This document shows, in pieces, positions 44,414-52,869 of a stretch of 64,000 nucleotides of DNA (positions are counted from its first letter, which is position 1; each line of letters begins with the position of its first letter). The DNA comes from Rheinheimera aquimaris (GTDB taxonomy: Bacteria; Pseudomonadota; Gammaproteobacteria; Enterobacterales; Alteromonadaceae), in NCBI RefSeq assembly GCF_020531985.1, contig NZ_JAJAVQ010000004.1, positions 248,001-312,000 on the forward strand. Direction: 5' to 3'. The translations under genes were made by a program, and so were the position numbers. The notes beneath the pieces are model-generated. The model saw only the letters and a list, made by a program, of their open reading frames with translations. It did no database searches and had not been told where the DNA came from.

Positions 44414-45586
44414 ATGATTATTCTGCGGTCTTTGTTAGTTGTGTTCAGCGCCCCGCTATTGCTCACGGCCTGTGCAGTAAAACCTTCGGCTCCGTCCCGG
44501 GTAGAAGTGTCTGTACCTTACTCAGCAGCTATGGCTGATGCATCGGTTCAGGTTCCCTCTCTTGACGATATATTTGGCCTTACAGCACAGCAGCAAGCTG
44601 AATTCCTGCAGTATTTTAATTCGGCTGAAATGCAGGGCATACCGGGGCATCGCAGAGTATTTAAGTTTCTGGCGCAGTACTCTGCGGGCTTTAATTATCT
44701 GGGGAAAAATTACACTGCGCGGGAAGCTTATGCCAATAAAAGCGGTAACTGCATCTCTCTGGCGGTTCTGACCAAAGCCTTAGCGGATATAGCAGGGGTG
44801 CAAGCAGAATTTCAGACTATTATATCGGCGCCGGTTTTCAGCATGAAAAATGATTATATGCTGTCGTCAGATCATGTCCGCACTTTTCTGTACGATCCTG
44901 ACTTTGTTCCTGAAAAGGGGGTTATTTACTTTGTTAAGCCGGCTATCATTGTCGATTATCTGCCTTCGTCGGGTGATCTAACCGGCCCCCGTATTTCGCA
45001 GCAGACGTTTATCGCTATGTTTTACCGCAATCTGGCAGCTGACTCGGTATTAGCAAAAAAGTATGATCAGGCGCTGGCTTTATTAAATGCCGCCCTTAAA
45101 TATGATGCCCAGTACAGTAGCGTGATTAATCTGGTAGCGGTAGTACACCGGCGCATGCGACAGCCGGAGCTGGCTGAACAGTTTTATCAGTATGGCCTCA
45201 GTGTTGCGACAAATAAAGCAACACTGCTAAGCAACTACGCTTTACTAAAGCTAAGTACCGGGGACACTCTTCAGGCTGATGCAATGCTGCAATCGCTGCG
45301 TGAATCAGAAGAATACGATCCTTATCTGTGGTACTTAATGGGACAAACCGCAACAAAGCAGAAACAATATTCGCAAGCGGTAGCTTATTTTTCTAAAGCA
45401 GTCAGGCAGGCGCCTGATCTTCATCAGCTGCATTTAGAGCTGGCTGCCGCTCTATATCGTAATCATCAGCTTGATAAAGCTGGTGAAGTACTTGCTGCCG
45501 CTGCAGCGCTGGCGCCGACAGAGAGCACTCGCCAGCGTTATGATGCTAAGTTGCAGGCACTGAAGTTATATCAAAGCAGGCATTAA
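44414..45586 (+). CDS. Lipoprotein with transglutaminase-like and TPR domains
   Basis: 390 residues. Signal peptide with lipobox LLTAC (Cys20). Residues about 75-175 contain a transglutaminase-like core with a probable Cys113 in SGNCISLA and His154 in SSDHVRTFLYDPDF. Residues about 205-385 carry at least four TPR repeats (EKKYDQALALLNAALKYDAQYSS-like, AVAYFSKAVRQAPDLHQLHLEL and others). It is probably anchored to the outer or inner membrane and scaffolds protein contacts. The gene is followed one base later by an M28 peptidase gene, so the two probably work together. Exact role unknown. Confidence 0.8.
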   Translation: MIILRSLLVVFSAPLLLTACAVKPSAPSRVEVSVPYSAAMADASVQVPSLDDIFGLTAQQQAEFLQYFNSAEMQGIPGHRRVFKFLAQYSAGFNYLGKNYTAREAYANKSGNCISLAVLTKALADIAGVQAEFQTIISAPVFSMKNDYMLSSDHVRTFLYDPDFVPEKGVIYFVKPAIIVDYLPSSGDLTGPRISQQTFIAMFYRNLAADSVLAKKYDQALALLNAALKYDAQYSSVINLVAVVHRRMRQPELAEQFYQYGLSVATNKATLLSNYALLKLSTGDTLQADAMLQSLRESEEYDPYLWYLMGQTATKQKQYSQAVAYFSKAVRQAPDLHQLHLELAAALYRNHQLDKAGEVLAAAAALAPTESTRQRYDAKLQALKLYQSRH

Positions 45587-45587
45587 G

Positions 45588-46484
45588 GTGATACGCCGGT
45601 TCTGCTGTGTATTGTTATTTGTTGTACAGAATGCCTCAGGTCAATTATTGGAAGATATCCGCCAACTCAGCAGTGCAGACATGCAAGGCCGGGAAACGGG
45701 TTCTGCCGGTGCTGAAATGGCCCGGCACTTTATCAATCAGCGCTATCAGTCCTTAGGGCTTTCTTCGTTTAATGGGGGTTACCAGCAAGCCTTTTTATAT
45801 GCCGGCTGGCAGGAAAAAACAGGCGTTAATATGCTGGCTTACCGGCAAGGATGCCGCTATCCGCAGCAGTACATTGTAGTCAGTGCACACTATGATCACC
45901 TCGGAAAAACAGGGCATAAAATATTCTTTGGCGCAGATGACAATGCGTCCGGGGTTGCAGCGCTGCTTGAACTTGCTGCCAGATTGTCAGAAGTGTGCCC
46001 GGCTTATTCCTATATTTTCCTGGCAACAGATGCTGAAGAAAATGGCCTCTACGGCAGCAAAGCTTTTGTGGCCAACCCGCCGGTTGAGCTAAGTAGCATC
46101 GTATTAAACCTGAACCTTGATATGATTGGGCGTGCTGGTAAGCGCGGCAGGCTGTATCTGACAGGGGCTAAGCGGTATCCTGCTTTAATGTCGCTGTTGG
46201 GCACTGAGTTTGGTAAGGTACAGTTTCTGTCTCACAGCGGACCGCCACGTACTATCCGCAGCAATACGCGCTATGACTGGCCAGAAGCCAGCGATCATGG
46301 CCCTTTTCACCGTGCTGGCATCCGCTATTTATTTTTTGGCGGTCACGAGCATCCTGATTACCATACCCCTGAAGACACCTGGCAAAAAATAGACCCTGAT
46401 TTTCTGGCGATGGCCATGCAGGCCATCTGGCGCACTGCGCAATGGCTGGAACAACAGCCGCCAGCTGCTCTAAAAAGCCAGTAG
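45588..46484 (+). CDS. M28-family zinc peptidase (short form)
   Basis: 298 residues, GTG start one base after the TPR lipoprotein stop. Hydrophobic leader (RRFCCVLLFVVQNASG) suggests export. Zinc motifs: SAHYDHLGKTG (His), GADDNASGVAALLELA (Asp), ATDAEENGLYGSKAF (Glu-Glu), NLDMIGR and GGHEHPDYHTPEDTW (last His). It lacks the PA-like insertion of the other M28 gene in the window. Likely a periplasmic or extracellular aminopeptidase. An operon partner of the transglutaminase/TPR lipoprotein. Confidence 0.88.
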   Translation: MIRRFCCVLLFVVQNASGQLLEDIRQLSSADMQGRETGSAGAEMARHFINQRYQSLGLSSFNGGYQQAFLYAGWQEKTGVNMLAYRQGCRYPQQYIVVSAHYDHLGKTGHKIFFGADDNASGVAALLELAARLSEVCPAYSYIFLATDAEENGLYGSKAFVANPPVELSSIVLNLNLDMIGRAGKRGRLYLTGAKRYPALMSLLGTEFGKVQFLSHSGPPRTIRSNTRYDWPEASDHGPFHRAGIRYLFFGGHEHPDYHTPEDTWQKIDPDFLAMAMQAIWRTAQWLEQQPPAALKSQ

Positions 46485-46490
46485 TCATGG

Positions 46491-48002
46491 TTACCAGTTA
46501 AAACTAAGCTGATTTTTAACGTTATTAGTTTTATTCGCAACCGGCCGTTTTCGGCTGGCGTGGCGGATAAACACAGCCTGCTGTTGTTGTTGCCAGCGAA
46601 GATGATCCTGCTGCGTTAACCACTGACTTAATTTTGCTCTGGCGCTTTGCTGAGCCCGATGCAATTCAACCACCGGTGCCGGGTAATCAAGGCCTATCAG
46701 GCAGCCGTGTTGCTGTTGCATTGATAGCGGCATCAGCCAGGGGGTGTGGATCCAGCTGTCAGGCACTGAGCCAAGCTCTGGTAACCATTGCCTGATAAAT
46801 AGCCCTCTGGCATCTTTTTGCTGGCTTTGTATTATCGGGTTATACATGCGGTTTGGGTTAATCCCTGTCGTACCTGCCTGCATCTGAATTTGCGGATAGT
46901 GGATACCAGGTTCGTAATCTATAAAGCATTGGGCCAGATGCAAAGCAACAGGCCGCCAATGCAGCCACAAATGATAACTTGCGAATGCGACCAGCATAGC
47001 GCGGGCACGAAAGTGCAGCCAGCCGGTGGCCAGCAGGCTACGCATTGCTGCATCAATTAGTGGATAGCCTGTCGTGCCGGTCTTCCAGGCGTGGAAATAA
47101 GCGGGGTTAAAATCTGTTTCACGCAGACCATCGAAGCCGCGGTGCATGTTAAAAAATTCAATAGCCGGTTCATCCTCCAGCTTTTGTATAAAGTGGCAAT
47201 GCCAGCGCAACCGGCTGAAGAACGCTTGCAAACCTTGTATTTGCCGCGGCTTTTTTGTCGTTTTCATGGCCAGATAGCTTTGCTGTTGTAATTGTCGGAG
47301 GCTGAGCATGCCATAGCTAATAAAAGGACTAAGCCGGGAGCAGCTTTGTACCGCCTGTGCCGGTAGTGATATATGCTGGCGGTAGTCACTGCAGCGTGTG
47401 GCAAAAAAGCTGTTGCAAGTCTGTGTTGCGGCTGTAGCACTTTGCCACGATTGGCAAAGTGGCAGATCTGTCGTGCGGGTTGGCGCCAGCGCAGATAAGT
47501 TCCAGTTGGGCTGCACGATAAAGGGCAGCGAGCTGACAGTGGGCGTAACTGCAGATTTGAGCCAGTTGTCAGCCAGCGTAAACCAGTCATCACGGCTGCT
47601 TAACGGCCGGAATACAGCGAACTGGCGGTGTTGATGCCAGGGAATATTCAGGCTTAGCAATAAACGCTTTACGGCAAGATCGCGCTGGTAGGTCCATAGG
47701 TTACCTGTTTCTTCATGGCTATACACAGCACTGATACCATATTGCTGGCATAAGCGGCTAAGTACGGTTGTGGCTGGGCCCTTTGCGATTAATAGTGGCT
47801 GGCCAAGCGCCTGAAGTTTTGTATTTAACTGCATAAGCGCGGCAGATATAAATTGCCAGTGCCGTAACGACACATCACTTTGCTGCCAATAGTCAGGTTC
47901 AATAATATAAACCGGCAGTACTGCGCCATGGCGGGCAGCCTGATACAACGGTTGGTGATCATCAATTCGCAGATCTCGCTTAAACCAGACTAAAGCCGTC
48001 AT
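46491..48002 (-). CDS. Photolyase/cryptochrome, class I-like
   Basis: 503 residues with an N-terminal photolyase antenna domain (MTALVWFKRDLRIDDHQPLYQAA) and a FAD-binding domain (about 200-480). Conserved FAD-site sequences: TGYPLIDAAMRSLLATGWLHFRARAMLVAF (in parts) and GINPNRMYNPIIQSQQKDARGLFI. It lies last in an operon of three such proteins; its ATG overlaps the stop of the CRY-DASH gene as ATGA. CPD photolyase activity (light-driven repair of pyrimidine dimers) is the default expectation, but the sequence may be of a sister subfamily. Confidence 0.85.
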   Translation of the reverse strand: MTALVWFKRDLRIDDHQPLYQAARHGAVLPVYIIEPDYWQQSDVSLRHWQFISAALMQLNTKLQALGQPLLIAKGPATTVLSRLCQQYGISAVYSHEETGNLWTYQRDLAVKRLLLSLNIPWHQHRQFAVFRPLSSRDDWFTLADNWLKSAVTPTVSSLPFIVQPNWNLSALAPTRTTDLPLCQSWQSATAATQTCNSFFATRCSDYRQHISLPAQAVQSCSRLSPFISYGMLSLRQLQQQSYLAMKTTKKPRQIQGLQAFFSRLRWHCHFIQKLEDEPAIEFFNMHRGFDGLRETDFNPAYFHAWKTGTTGYPLIDAAMRSLLATGWLHFRARAMLVAFASYHLWLHWRPVALHLAQCFIDYEPGIHYPQIQMQAGTTGINPNRMYNPIIQSQQKDARGLFIRQWLPELGSVPDSWIHTPWLMPLSMQQQHGCLIGLDYPAPVVELHRAQQSARAKLSQWLTQQDHLRWQQQQQAVFIRHASRKRPVANKTNNVKNQLSFNW

Positions 48003-49282
48003 AATGCCAGCACGCCCGTTATCGCATGAACAAAGCTGCCATCCGGGTCGTAAAGTTGTGCCTGCTTTTGCACATTAAAGTGGCGGGCCTGACTATTGCC
48101 GGTGCCGGCAATGTAAGCCCAATTACCCCAATTGCTGGCACAGTCATAATCCAGCAGGCGCTGTTCGAAGTAAGCTGCGCCCAGGCGCCAGTCAATACCT
48201 AAGTCGTGGATAAGATAACTGGCAACATTTTGTCTGCCACGGTTACTCATTAAACCGGTTTGATTTAACAGGGTCATATTGGCATCGATAAAGGCATTGC
48301 CGGTATTCGCACTGCACCAGTTACGAAAATGCTGTTGCTGGTCGGTGTTCAATACCGGCGCGGTGAAGTTGATTTGGCTCTGAATGCCGCCTTTGCTAAA
48401 CCAGCGAGCGTCATATTTGCGGAATTGCCAACGGAAGAACTCGCGCCACAACAGCTCAAACTTCAGCCAGTAGGTTGAGTCATTTGCCAGGATTTGCTGC
48501 TCGAAACGTTCAATTTCGTGCCATAACCAGCGTACCGACAAGCTGCCCAGTGCCAGTGCAGAAGAACTAAAACTGGCATAGTGTTTTCCAATCAGCTGAT
48601 TACGGCTGTCTTTGTAGTGCAAAATATGTCGCTGTTGCCAGATATAGTGCTTCAGGTGAGCCATGGCCGCGTCTTCGCTGGCTTTAAACTGCAGCTGGTG
48701 CGGTAGATACTGTTGTAGTAACTGAGTAAAGTCAGCATTGTAACGCGCTGTCTGAGCAGGTGTAAGCCAGGTGTCGTCCGGCATTGCAATGTCAACTGGG
48801 AGAGCAACCTGCAGCGATGGCTCGTATTGTTTACGAAAGGCGGTAAAGCTGTCTGGCAGTTTTGCCAACCCGGGATCTGACGTGGTACCGAGCAGGGAGT
48901 TGCAATCGAGCGTGGTGACACTGAGCTGCTGTGACAGCCTGGCTATTGCAGCGTATTCATAGGTCGCTACCGGCTTGGCGCAGTACAGGCGTGTTGCACC
49001 CAGTTGCTGAGCCAGTTTTAGCAGGCTCTGCGCCGTATCACCAAACAGGGTAATAAGGCCAATATTTCGCGCTGCCAGAGCATTGCTCAGTGAGCGGATA
49101 ACGGATAGTTGTTGCTGCAGTCGTTGCAGGTTTGCGCGCTTGATACCATATTGCTGGGCGAAGAATGCATGCCGGTTTAACACTATAACAGCTGCTTTAG
49201 CGCTGCCGCCATCAGCAATATGCAACAAAGGGTTGTCGTGCAGTCGCAAGGTGTCATTTAACAGGATCAGACTCACACTCAT
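47999..49282 (-). CDS. Cryptochrome DASH
   Basis: 427 residues. Antenna start MSVSLILLNDTLRLHDNPLL; the FAD-binding domain shows the CRY-DASH signature GLMSNRGRQNVASYLIHDLGIDWRLGAAYFE (in parts) and DYDCASNWGNWAYIAGTGN. CRY-DASH proteins repair CPDs in single-stranded DNA and may act as blue-light receptors. Middle gene of the three-photolyase operon, with four-base overlaps on both sides. Confidence 0.94.
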   Translation of the reverse strand: MSVSLILLNDTLRLHDNPLLHIADGGSAKAAVIVLNRHAFFAQQYGIKRANLQRLQQQLSVIRSLSNALAARNIGLITLFGDTAQSLLKLAQQLGATRLYCAKPVATYEYAAIARLSQQLSVTTLDCNSLLGTTSDPGLAKLPDSFTAFRKQYEPSLQVALPVDIAMPDDTWLTPAQTARYNADFTQLLQQYLPHQLQFKASEDAAMAHLKHYIWQQRHILHYKDSRNQLIGKHYASFSSSALALGSLSVRWLWHEIERFEQQILANDSTYWLKFELLWREFFRWQFRKYDARWFSKGGIQSQINFTAPVLNTDQQQHFRNWCSANTGNAFIDANMTLLNQTGLMSNRGRQNVASYLIHDLGIDWRLGAAYFEQRLLDYDCASNWGNWAYIAGTGNSQARHFNVQKQAQLYDPDGSFVHAITGVLAL

Positions 49283-50808
49283 AACTGCTCCAGCGTATCC
49301 AGTGTCTGAGCGGCTTTGGCCAGAATATGGGCTTTGTCTTCATCGCTACGTTTGTGCCAGTTTGCATATGCCAGCGCCAGACGCGGGTTGGCCGACAGCC
49401 GCTGCTGATTACGCTGCAAAAAGTCCCAGTACAGCGCATTAAACGGGCAGGCATCCTGCCCAGTGATGTTTTTTACGTTGTAACTGCAGTGTTTACAGTA
49501 GTTGCTCATCCGGTTGATGTAAGCGCCGCTTGCTGCATAAGGCTTTGACGCCAGCATGCCTCCATCAGCAAATAATGCCATGCCAAGGGTGTTGGGTAGT
49601 TCCACCCATTCATAGGCATCGGCATAAACGGCCAGATACCAGTCTGTCATTTCATCGACTGACAAGCCTGCCAGCAGGGCAAAGTTGCCGGTGATCATCA
49701 GTCGCTGAATATGGTGCGAGTAAGCATGATCAATAGTACTTTTTATCGCCTGTTGCATGCAGCGCATGCTGGTATTGCCATGCCAGTAATATCCGGGCAA
49801 AGCACGCTCCGCATGCAGGAAGTTATTTTGTTTGTAAGCCGGCATTTTCAGCCAGTAGAGGCCCCGTACGTATTCGCGCCAGCCTATTAACTGGCGGATA
49901 AAACCTTCAGCCGCATTTAGTGGTACCAACCCTTGCTGATAGGCCTGTTGTACTTTATTGCACATCCAGCGCACATCCAGTAAGCCACAGTTTAAATAGG
50001 CCGAACAGATACTGTGCTGTAAAAACGGTTGTTCAAGGCGCATGGCATCCTGATAATCACCAAATTGTGGCAGTTGCTGCTTTACAAAGTGTAAAAACGC
50101 CGCGCGAGCCTCTTTGCCTGTTACCGCATAGCTAAAATTGTCACTGCGGCCCATATTGGCTGCAAATTGCTGCTGCACCAGCTCAGCGACTTCAGCAGTA
50201 ATGGCATCGGGCGCAAAGCTGAGCGGCGCATCAGGTTGTTGCTGTTCTGGCCAGGCTTTACGATTGTCGCTGTCGTAATTCCATTTGCCCCCTTCGGGTT
50301 TATCACCTTGCATCAGTAAGCCGGTATAACGGCGCATATCGCGGTAAAAATACTCCATTCTGAGCTGTTTTTTACCCTTGGCCCATCTGGCAAAGCGAGC
50401 CAGATCGCAGATGAAGCGGTCGTCGCCGAGGATCGTCACTGGCACAGTTAACAGCTGCTGCCAGCTGAGAATTTCCTGTTGCAACCGATATTCACCGCAT
50501 TCAGTAATGATGACTGTCGTTACAGCAGGATGCTGCGCCAGCACATGTAGCACAGCATCTGTCATGCTGATAATTTCGGCAATATCGCCATATTTGATGT
50601 AACACACTTGGTATCCCTGCTGCTGCAAGGTTGCCGCAAAGTGGCGCATGGCGCTGAACAGTAAGATGATTTTGTGCTTGTGATGCTTCACATAGCTAGC
50701 TTCCTGGCCTACTTCGGCCAGCATAATAATGTCATCTGGCAGCAGCTGCTGCAGGCTGGCTAACGCCGGGCTTAACTGGTCACCCAATACGACTATCAGT
50801 CTTGGCAT
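49279..50808 (-). CDS. phrB: Iron-sulfur bacterial cryptochrome/(6-4) photolyase PhrB type
   Basis: 509 residues. Starts at the ATG of MPRLIVVLGDQLSPALAS; an in-frame GTG nine bases earlier exists and neither has a Shine-Dalgarno sequence. Four cysteines have the exact spacing of the Agrobacterium PhrB 4Fe-4S ligands: MRC, then 88 residues, YC-x2-C, then 13 residues, DACPF. The HAYSHHIQRLM and TGNFALLAG motifs of the family are intact. The expected activity is (6-4) photoproduct repair with an Fe-S cluster and a ribolumazine antenna. First gene of the three-photolyase operon. Confidence 0.93.
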   Translation of the reverse strand: MPRLIVVLGDQLSPALASLQQLLPDDIIMLAEVGQEASYVKHHKHKIILLFSAMRHFAATLQQQGYQVCYIKYGDIAEIISMTDAVLHVLAQHPAVTTVIITECGEYRLQQEILSWQQLLTVPVTILGDDRFICDLARFARWAKGKKQLRMEYFYRDMRRYTGLLMQGDKPEGGKWNYDSDNRKAWPEQQQPDAPLSFAPDAITAEVAELVQQQFAANMGRSDNFSYAVTGKEARAAFLHFVKQQLPQFGDYQDAMRLEQPFLQHSICSAYLNCGLLDVRWMCNKVQQAYQQGLVPLNAAEGFIRQLIGWREYVRGLYWLKMPAYKQNNFLHAERALPGYYWHGNTSMRCMQQAIKSTIDHAYSHHIQRLMITGNFALLAGLSVDEMTDWYLAVYADAYEWVELPNTLGMALFADGGMLASKPYAASGAYINRMSNYCKHCSYNVKNITGQDACPFNALYWDFLQRNQQRLSANPRLALAYANWHKRSDEDKAHILAKAAQTLDTLEQL

Positions 50809-50810
50809 GA

Positions 50811-50822
50811 TATACACTGTAT
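50811..50822. promoter_or_regulatory. Palindrome just before the photolyase operon
   Basis: TATACACTGTAT, arms ATACA/TGTAT around one base, ending two bases before the phrB ATG. It closely matches the palindrome TATACAGTGTATA in front of the DUF3300 gene. Confidence 0.4.
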
Positions 50823-50893
50823 GCAGTTTAATGCAGGCTGTTACGGACAGTGGGCGGGCAGGGATCAGTATGTAGCGTCGCAGCGAAACTTTG

Positions 50894-50908
50894 TGTTATG
50901 TTATAACA
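50894..50908 (+). promoter_or_regulatory. Zur box upstream of zrgA-like gene
   Basis: TGTTATGTTATAACA agrees at 13 of 14 defined positions with the gammaproteobacterial Zur core TGTTATANTATAACA. It ends 28 bases before the chosen ATG at 50937, so a bound Zur would block the promoter. The Zur gene itself is at 1497-1937 in this window. Confidence 0.75.
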
Positions 50909-50936
50909 ATTGCAGATTTGCTCACCGGAGACACAA

Positions 50937-51494
50937 ATGAAGTGCAAAACCCTGATACTAGGTATGATGCTTTCGGCACTGCCGCTTACTGCATTCGGCC
51001 ATACCGATGCTGAAGAACATCAACATGATCACGCCGCTGACGAGTTCACGACTTTGGGCAGCCATGTGCATGGTAAGGCGCTTTTAACGCTGGTACTGGA
51101 AGGCAATGAGATGCAGCTGGCATTTGAATCTGCCGCGCAAAGTGTTATTGGGTTTGAGCACAAACCTGCAACTGCTGAACAAAAACAGGAAGTTGCAGCA
51201 GCCATTGCCGTTTTTAACCAGGCAGACTGGTTTAGTGTTAATCAGGATGCGAATTGTGAACTGGCGCAGGCTGATGCCAGTACTGATCTGACCGAGCCTC
51301 ACGCCAACGAAGGCCATGCCGATTTTTATGCTAATTATCTGTTATTGTGCCAGCGTCCGGCCCGGTTAAATCAATTGCAACTGCATGTTTTTAGTTTGCT
51401 ACCGACGTTGGAGCATATCGAGGTGCAGTGGATTATCAACGGGCGCCAGGGGGCGATAGAAGCAACCTTACAAAACAGTACTGTGACTTTCTGA
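50937..51494 (+). CDS. zrgA: ZrgA-like periplasmic zinc-binding protein (DUF2796)
   Basis: 185 residues from the ATG with GGAG six bases upstream. Signal peptide MKCKTLILGMMLSALPLTAFG, then a His/Asp/Glu-rich start HTDAEEHQHDHAADE and SHVHGKALLTL, typical of DUF2796/ZrgA zinc proteins. The domain has LEGNEMQLAFESAAQSVIGFEH and the LLCQRPARLNQLQLHVF region. ZrgA of Vibrio is part of a zinc-regulated uptake system with ABC components. A Zur box lies upstream. The DUF3299 gene and the ABC genes that follow belong to the same module. Confidence 0.85.
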   Translation: MKCKTLILGMMLSALPLTAFGHTDAEEHQHDHAADEFTTLGSHVHGKALLTLVLEGNEMQLAFESAAQSVIGFEHKPATAEQKQEVAAAIAVFNQADWFSVNQDANCELAQADASTDLTEPHANEGHADFYANYLLLCQRPARLNQLQLHVFSLLPTLEHIEVQWIINGRQGAIEATLQNSTVTF

Positions 51495-51501
51495 ACCGGA
51501 T

Positions 51502-51526
51502 AAAAAACGGCAGCCAGAGCTGCCGT
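51502..51526 (-). terminator. Terminator of the DUF3299 gene
   Basis: Eight-base stem ACGGCAGC / GCTGCCGT with a CAGA loop. On the minus strand it is followed by six T. It lies between the convergent zrgA-like and DUF3299 genes. Confidence 0.85.
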
Positions 51527-51544
51527 TCATGCATTACAGGGGGC

Positions 51545-52105
51545 TTAGTAGGTATATTCTTCTACACTGTCAGCTTTCAGGCTGTATGCGGCCTGGCCTA
51601 AATCGTGAGTCATCACTTCTGTTGTTAAGGTACCGCTTATCCAAAATGGCGAGTAAATCATGTCGGCTTTTAAGTTCTTGGCACCGCTTACAAAAATCAT
51701 TTGATTTGGCGGTGGTGGTGGCACGTGAATACATGCCCCGAAATAAGGCACCAGGAAGAAACTGGTAACATTTTGCTCGCTGTCAAATTCCAGCGGTACA
51801 ATAAAACCCGGCACCCGGATTTTGGTATTGTTATATTTTTCAACCACCTTGGCTGACTTCAGTATTTGCTGCCACTGCTTCGCTGCCGGGTCATCGCCTT
51901 GATAATTATCATCGAAAGGTGATGGCTGGCTGTAATCATGTTGTACTTCCGGCATTTGCTGCAGCGCTTTTAAATCTTCTTCCGGCATTAAATCGGTCCA
52001 CTCAATGGTAACCGCTTCGCTGGCCTGCAGCGGGCTGGAAAATAGCATGGCCGAACAACTTGCGACCAGTGTCATATATAACGCAACAGATAACGTCCGT
52101 AGCAT
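51545..52105 (-). CDS. DUF3299 periplasmic protein
   Basis: 186 residues from the ATG with GGGGAG upstream; the longer frame adds a non-conserved 20-residue stretch. Signal peptide (to about LQASEA) then the DUF3299 domain: TIEWTDLMPEEDLKALQQMP, KIRVPGFIVPLEFDSEQNVTSFFLVPYFGACIHVPPPPPNQ (in parts). The domain contains a single Cys and no metal cluster. DUF3299 genes accompany zrgA-type zinc systems and LolD/MacB-like ABC transporters. It is divergent from the ABC ATPase, with 53 bases between the starts. Confidence 0.85.
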   Translation of the reverse strand: MLRTLSVALYMTLVASCSAMLFSSPLQASEAVTIEWTDLMPEEDLKALQQMPEVQHDYSQPSPFDDNYQGDDPAAKQWQQILKSAKVVEKYNNTKIRVPGFIVPLEFDSEQNVTSFFLVPYFGACIHVPPPPPNQMIFVSGAKNLKADMIYSPFWISGTLTTEVMTHDLGQAAYSLKADSVEEYTY

Positions 52106-52158
52106 TGGAGCTTGCTCCCCTAAGTTGGCATAATGGCAAAAAACGTTCACATCATAAC

Positions 52159-52869
52159 ATGACACTGAGTACGCCTGTGACTGACAAGCCGAAAATTCCT
52201 GCCATTGACCTCAAACAGCTTAAGTTCCATTACCGTCCCGGCGGCTGGCAGTTAGAACTGCCTGAACTGACATTGCATAGCGGCCAACATTTATTTGTGC
52301 GCGGCGCTTCTGGCAGCGGCAAAACGACCTTGCTGAACTTGTTGTGCGGTATCACCAGGCCGGTCAGTGGTGAGCTGTTTATCAGCGGGCATGCTTTACA
52401 TAAATTGTCCGGTGGTGCCCGCGATAGCTTGCGGGCTAAGCATATAGGTGTGGTGTTTCAACAACTGAACCTTATTCCTTATCTGTCTGTGCTGGATAAC
52501 ACCTTACTGAGTAGTCATTTTGCCGGGCAAAATAAGGCTGAAGCACTAAGCAGGGCTGAACAGTTGTTACAGCGCCTTAGCCTGCAGCAATCATTGTGGC
52601 AGCAGCCGGCATCAGAACTTAGTGTAGGCCAACAGCAGCGCGTAGCAATAGCAAGGGCATTGTTGCCACGGCCAACTTTACTGATTGCCGATGAGCCTAC
52701 ATCGGCACTGGACAGCGACAACCGCGATGCGTTTATGCGGGTGATGCTGGCAGAGGCCGATGCGAACAACTGTACTGTGGTATTTGTCAGCCATGATAAG
52801 AGCCTGCAGCAGTATTTCCACTATCAGTTGGATATGCTGCAGCTGAAACAGGGAGTTCAGCCATGTTAA
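52159..52869 (+). CDS. ABC transporter ATP-binding protein (LolD/MacB-like)
   Basis: 236 residues from the ATG at 52159, the first Met of the conserved part; no Shine-Dalgarno sequence is evident. Walker A GASGSGKTT (residues 49-57), Q-loop VVFQQLNLIPYLSVLDN, signature LSVGQQQRVAIARAL, Walker B LLIADEPTSALD, then His-switch VFVSHD. The sequence fits the LolD/MacB/FtsE group, whose members work with FtsX-like permeases in mechanotransmission rather than classic transport. It overlaps the permease gene. Likely part of the zinc module, function inferred from context. Confidence 0.93.
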   Translation: MTLSTPVTDKPKIPAIDLKQLKFHYRPGGWQLELPELTLHSGQHLFVRGASGSGKTTLLNLLCGITRPVSGELFISGHALHKLSGGARDSLRAKHIGVVFQQLNLIPYLSVLDNTLLSSHFAGQNKAEALSRAEQLLQRLSLQQSLWQQPASELSVGQQQRVAIARALLPRPTLLIADEPTSALDSDNRDAFMRVMLAEADANNCTVVFVSHDKSLQQYFHYQLDMLQLKQGVQPC

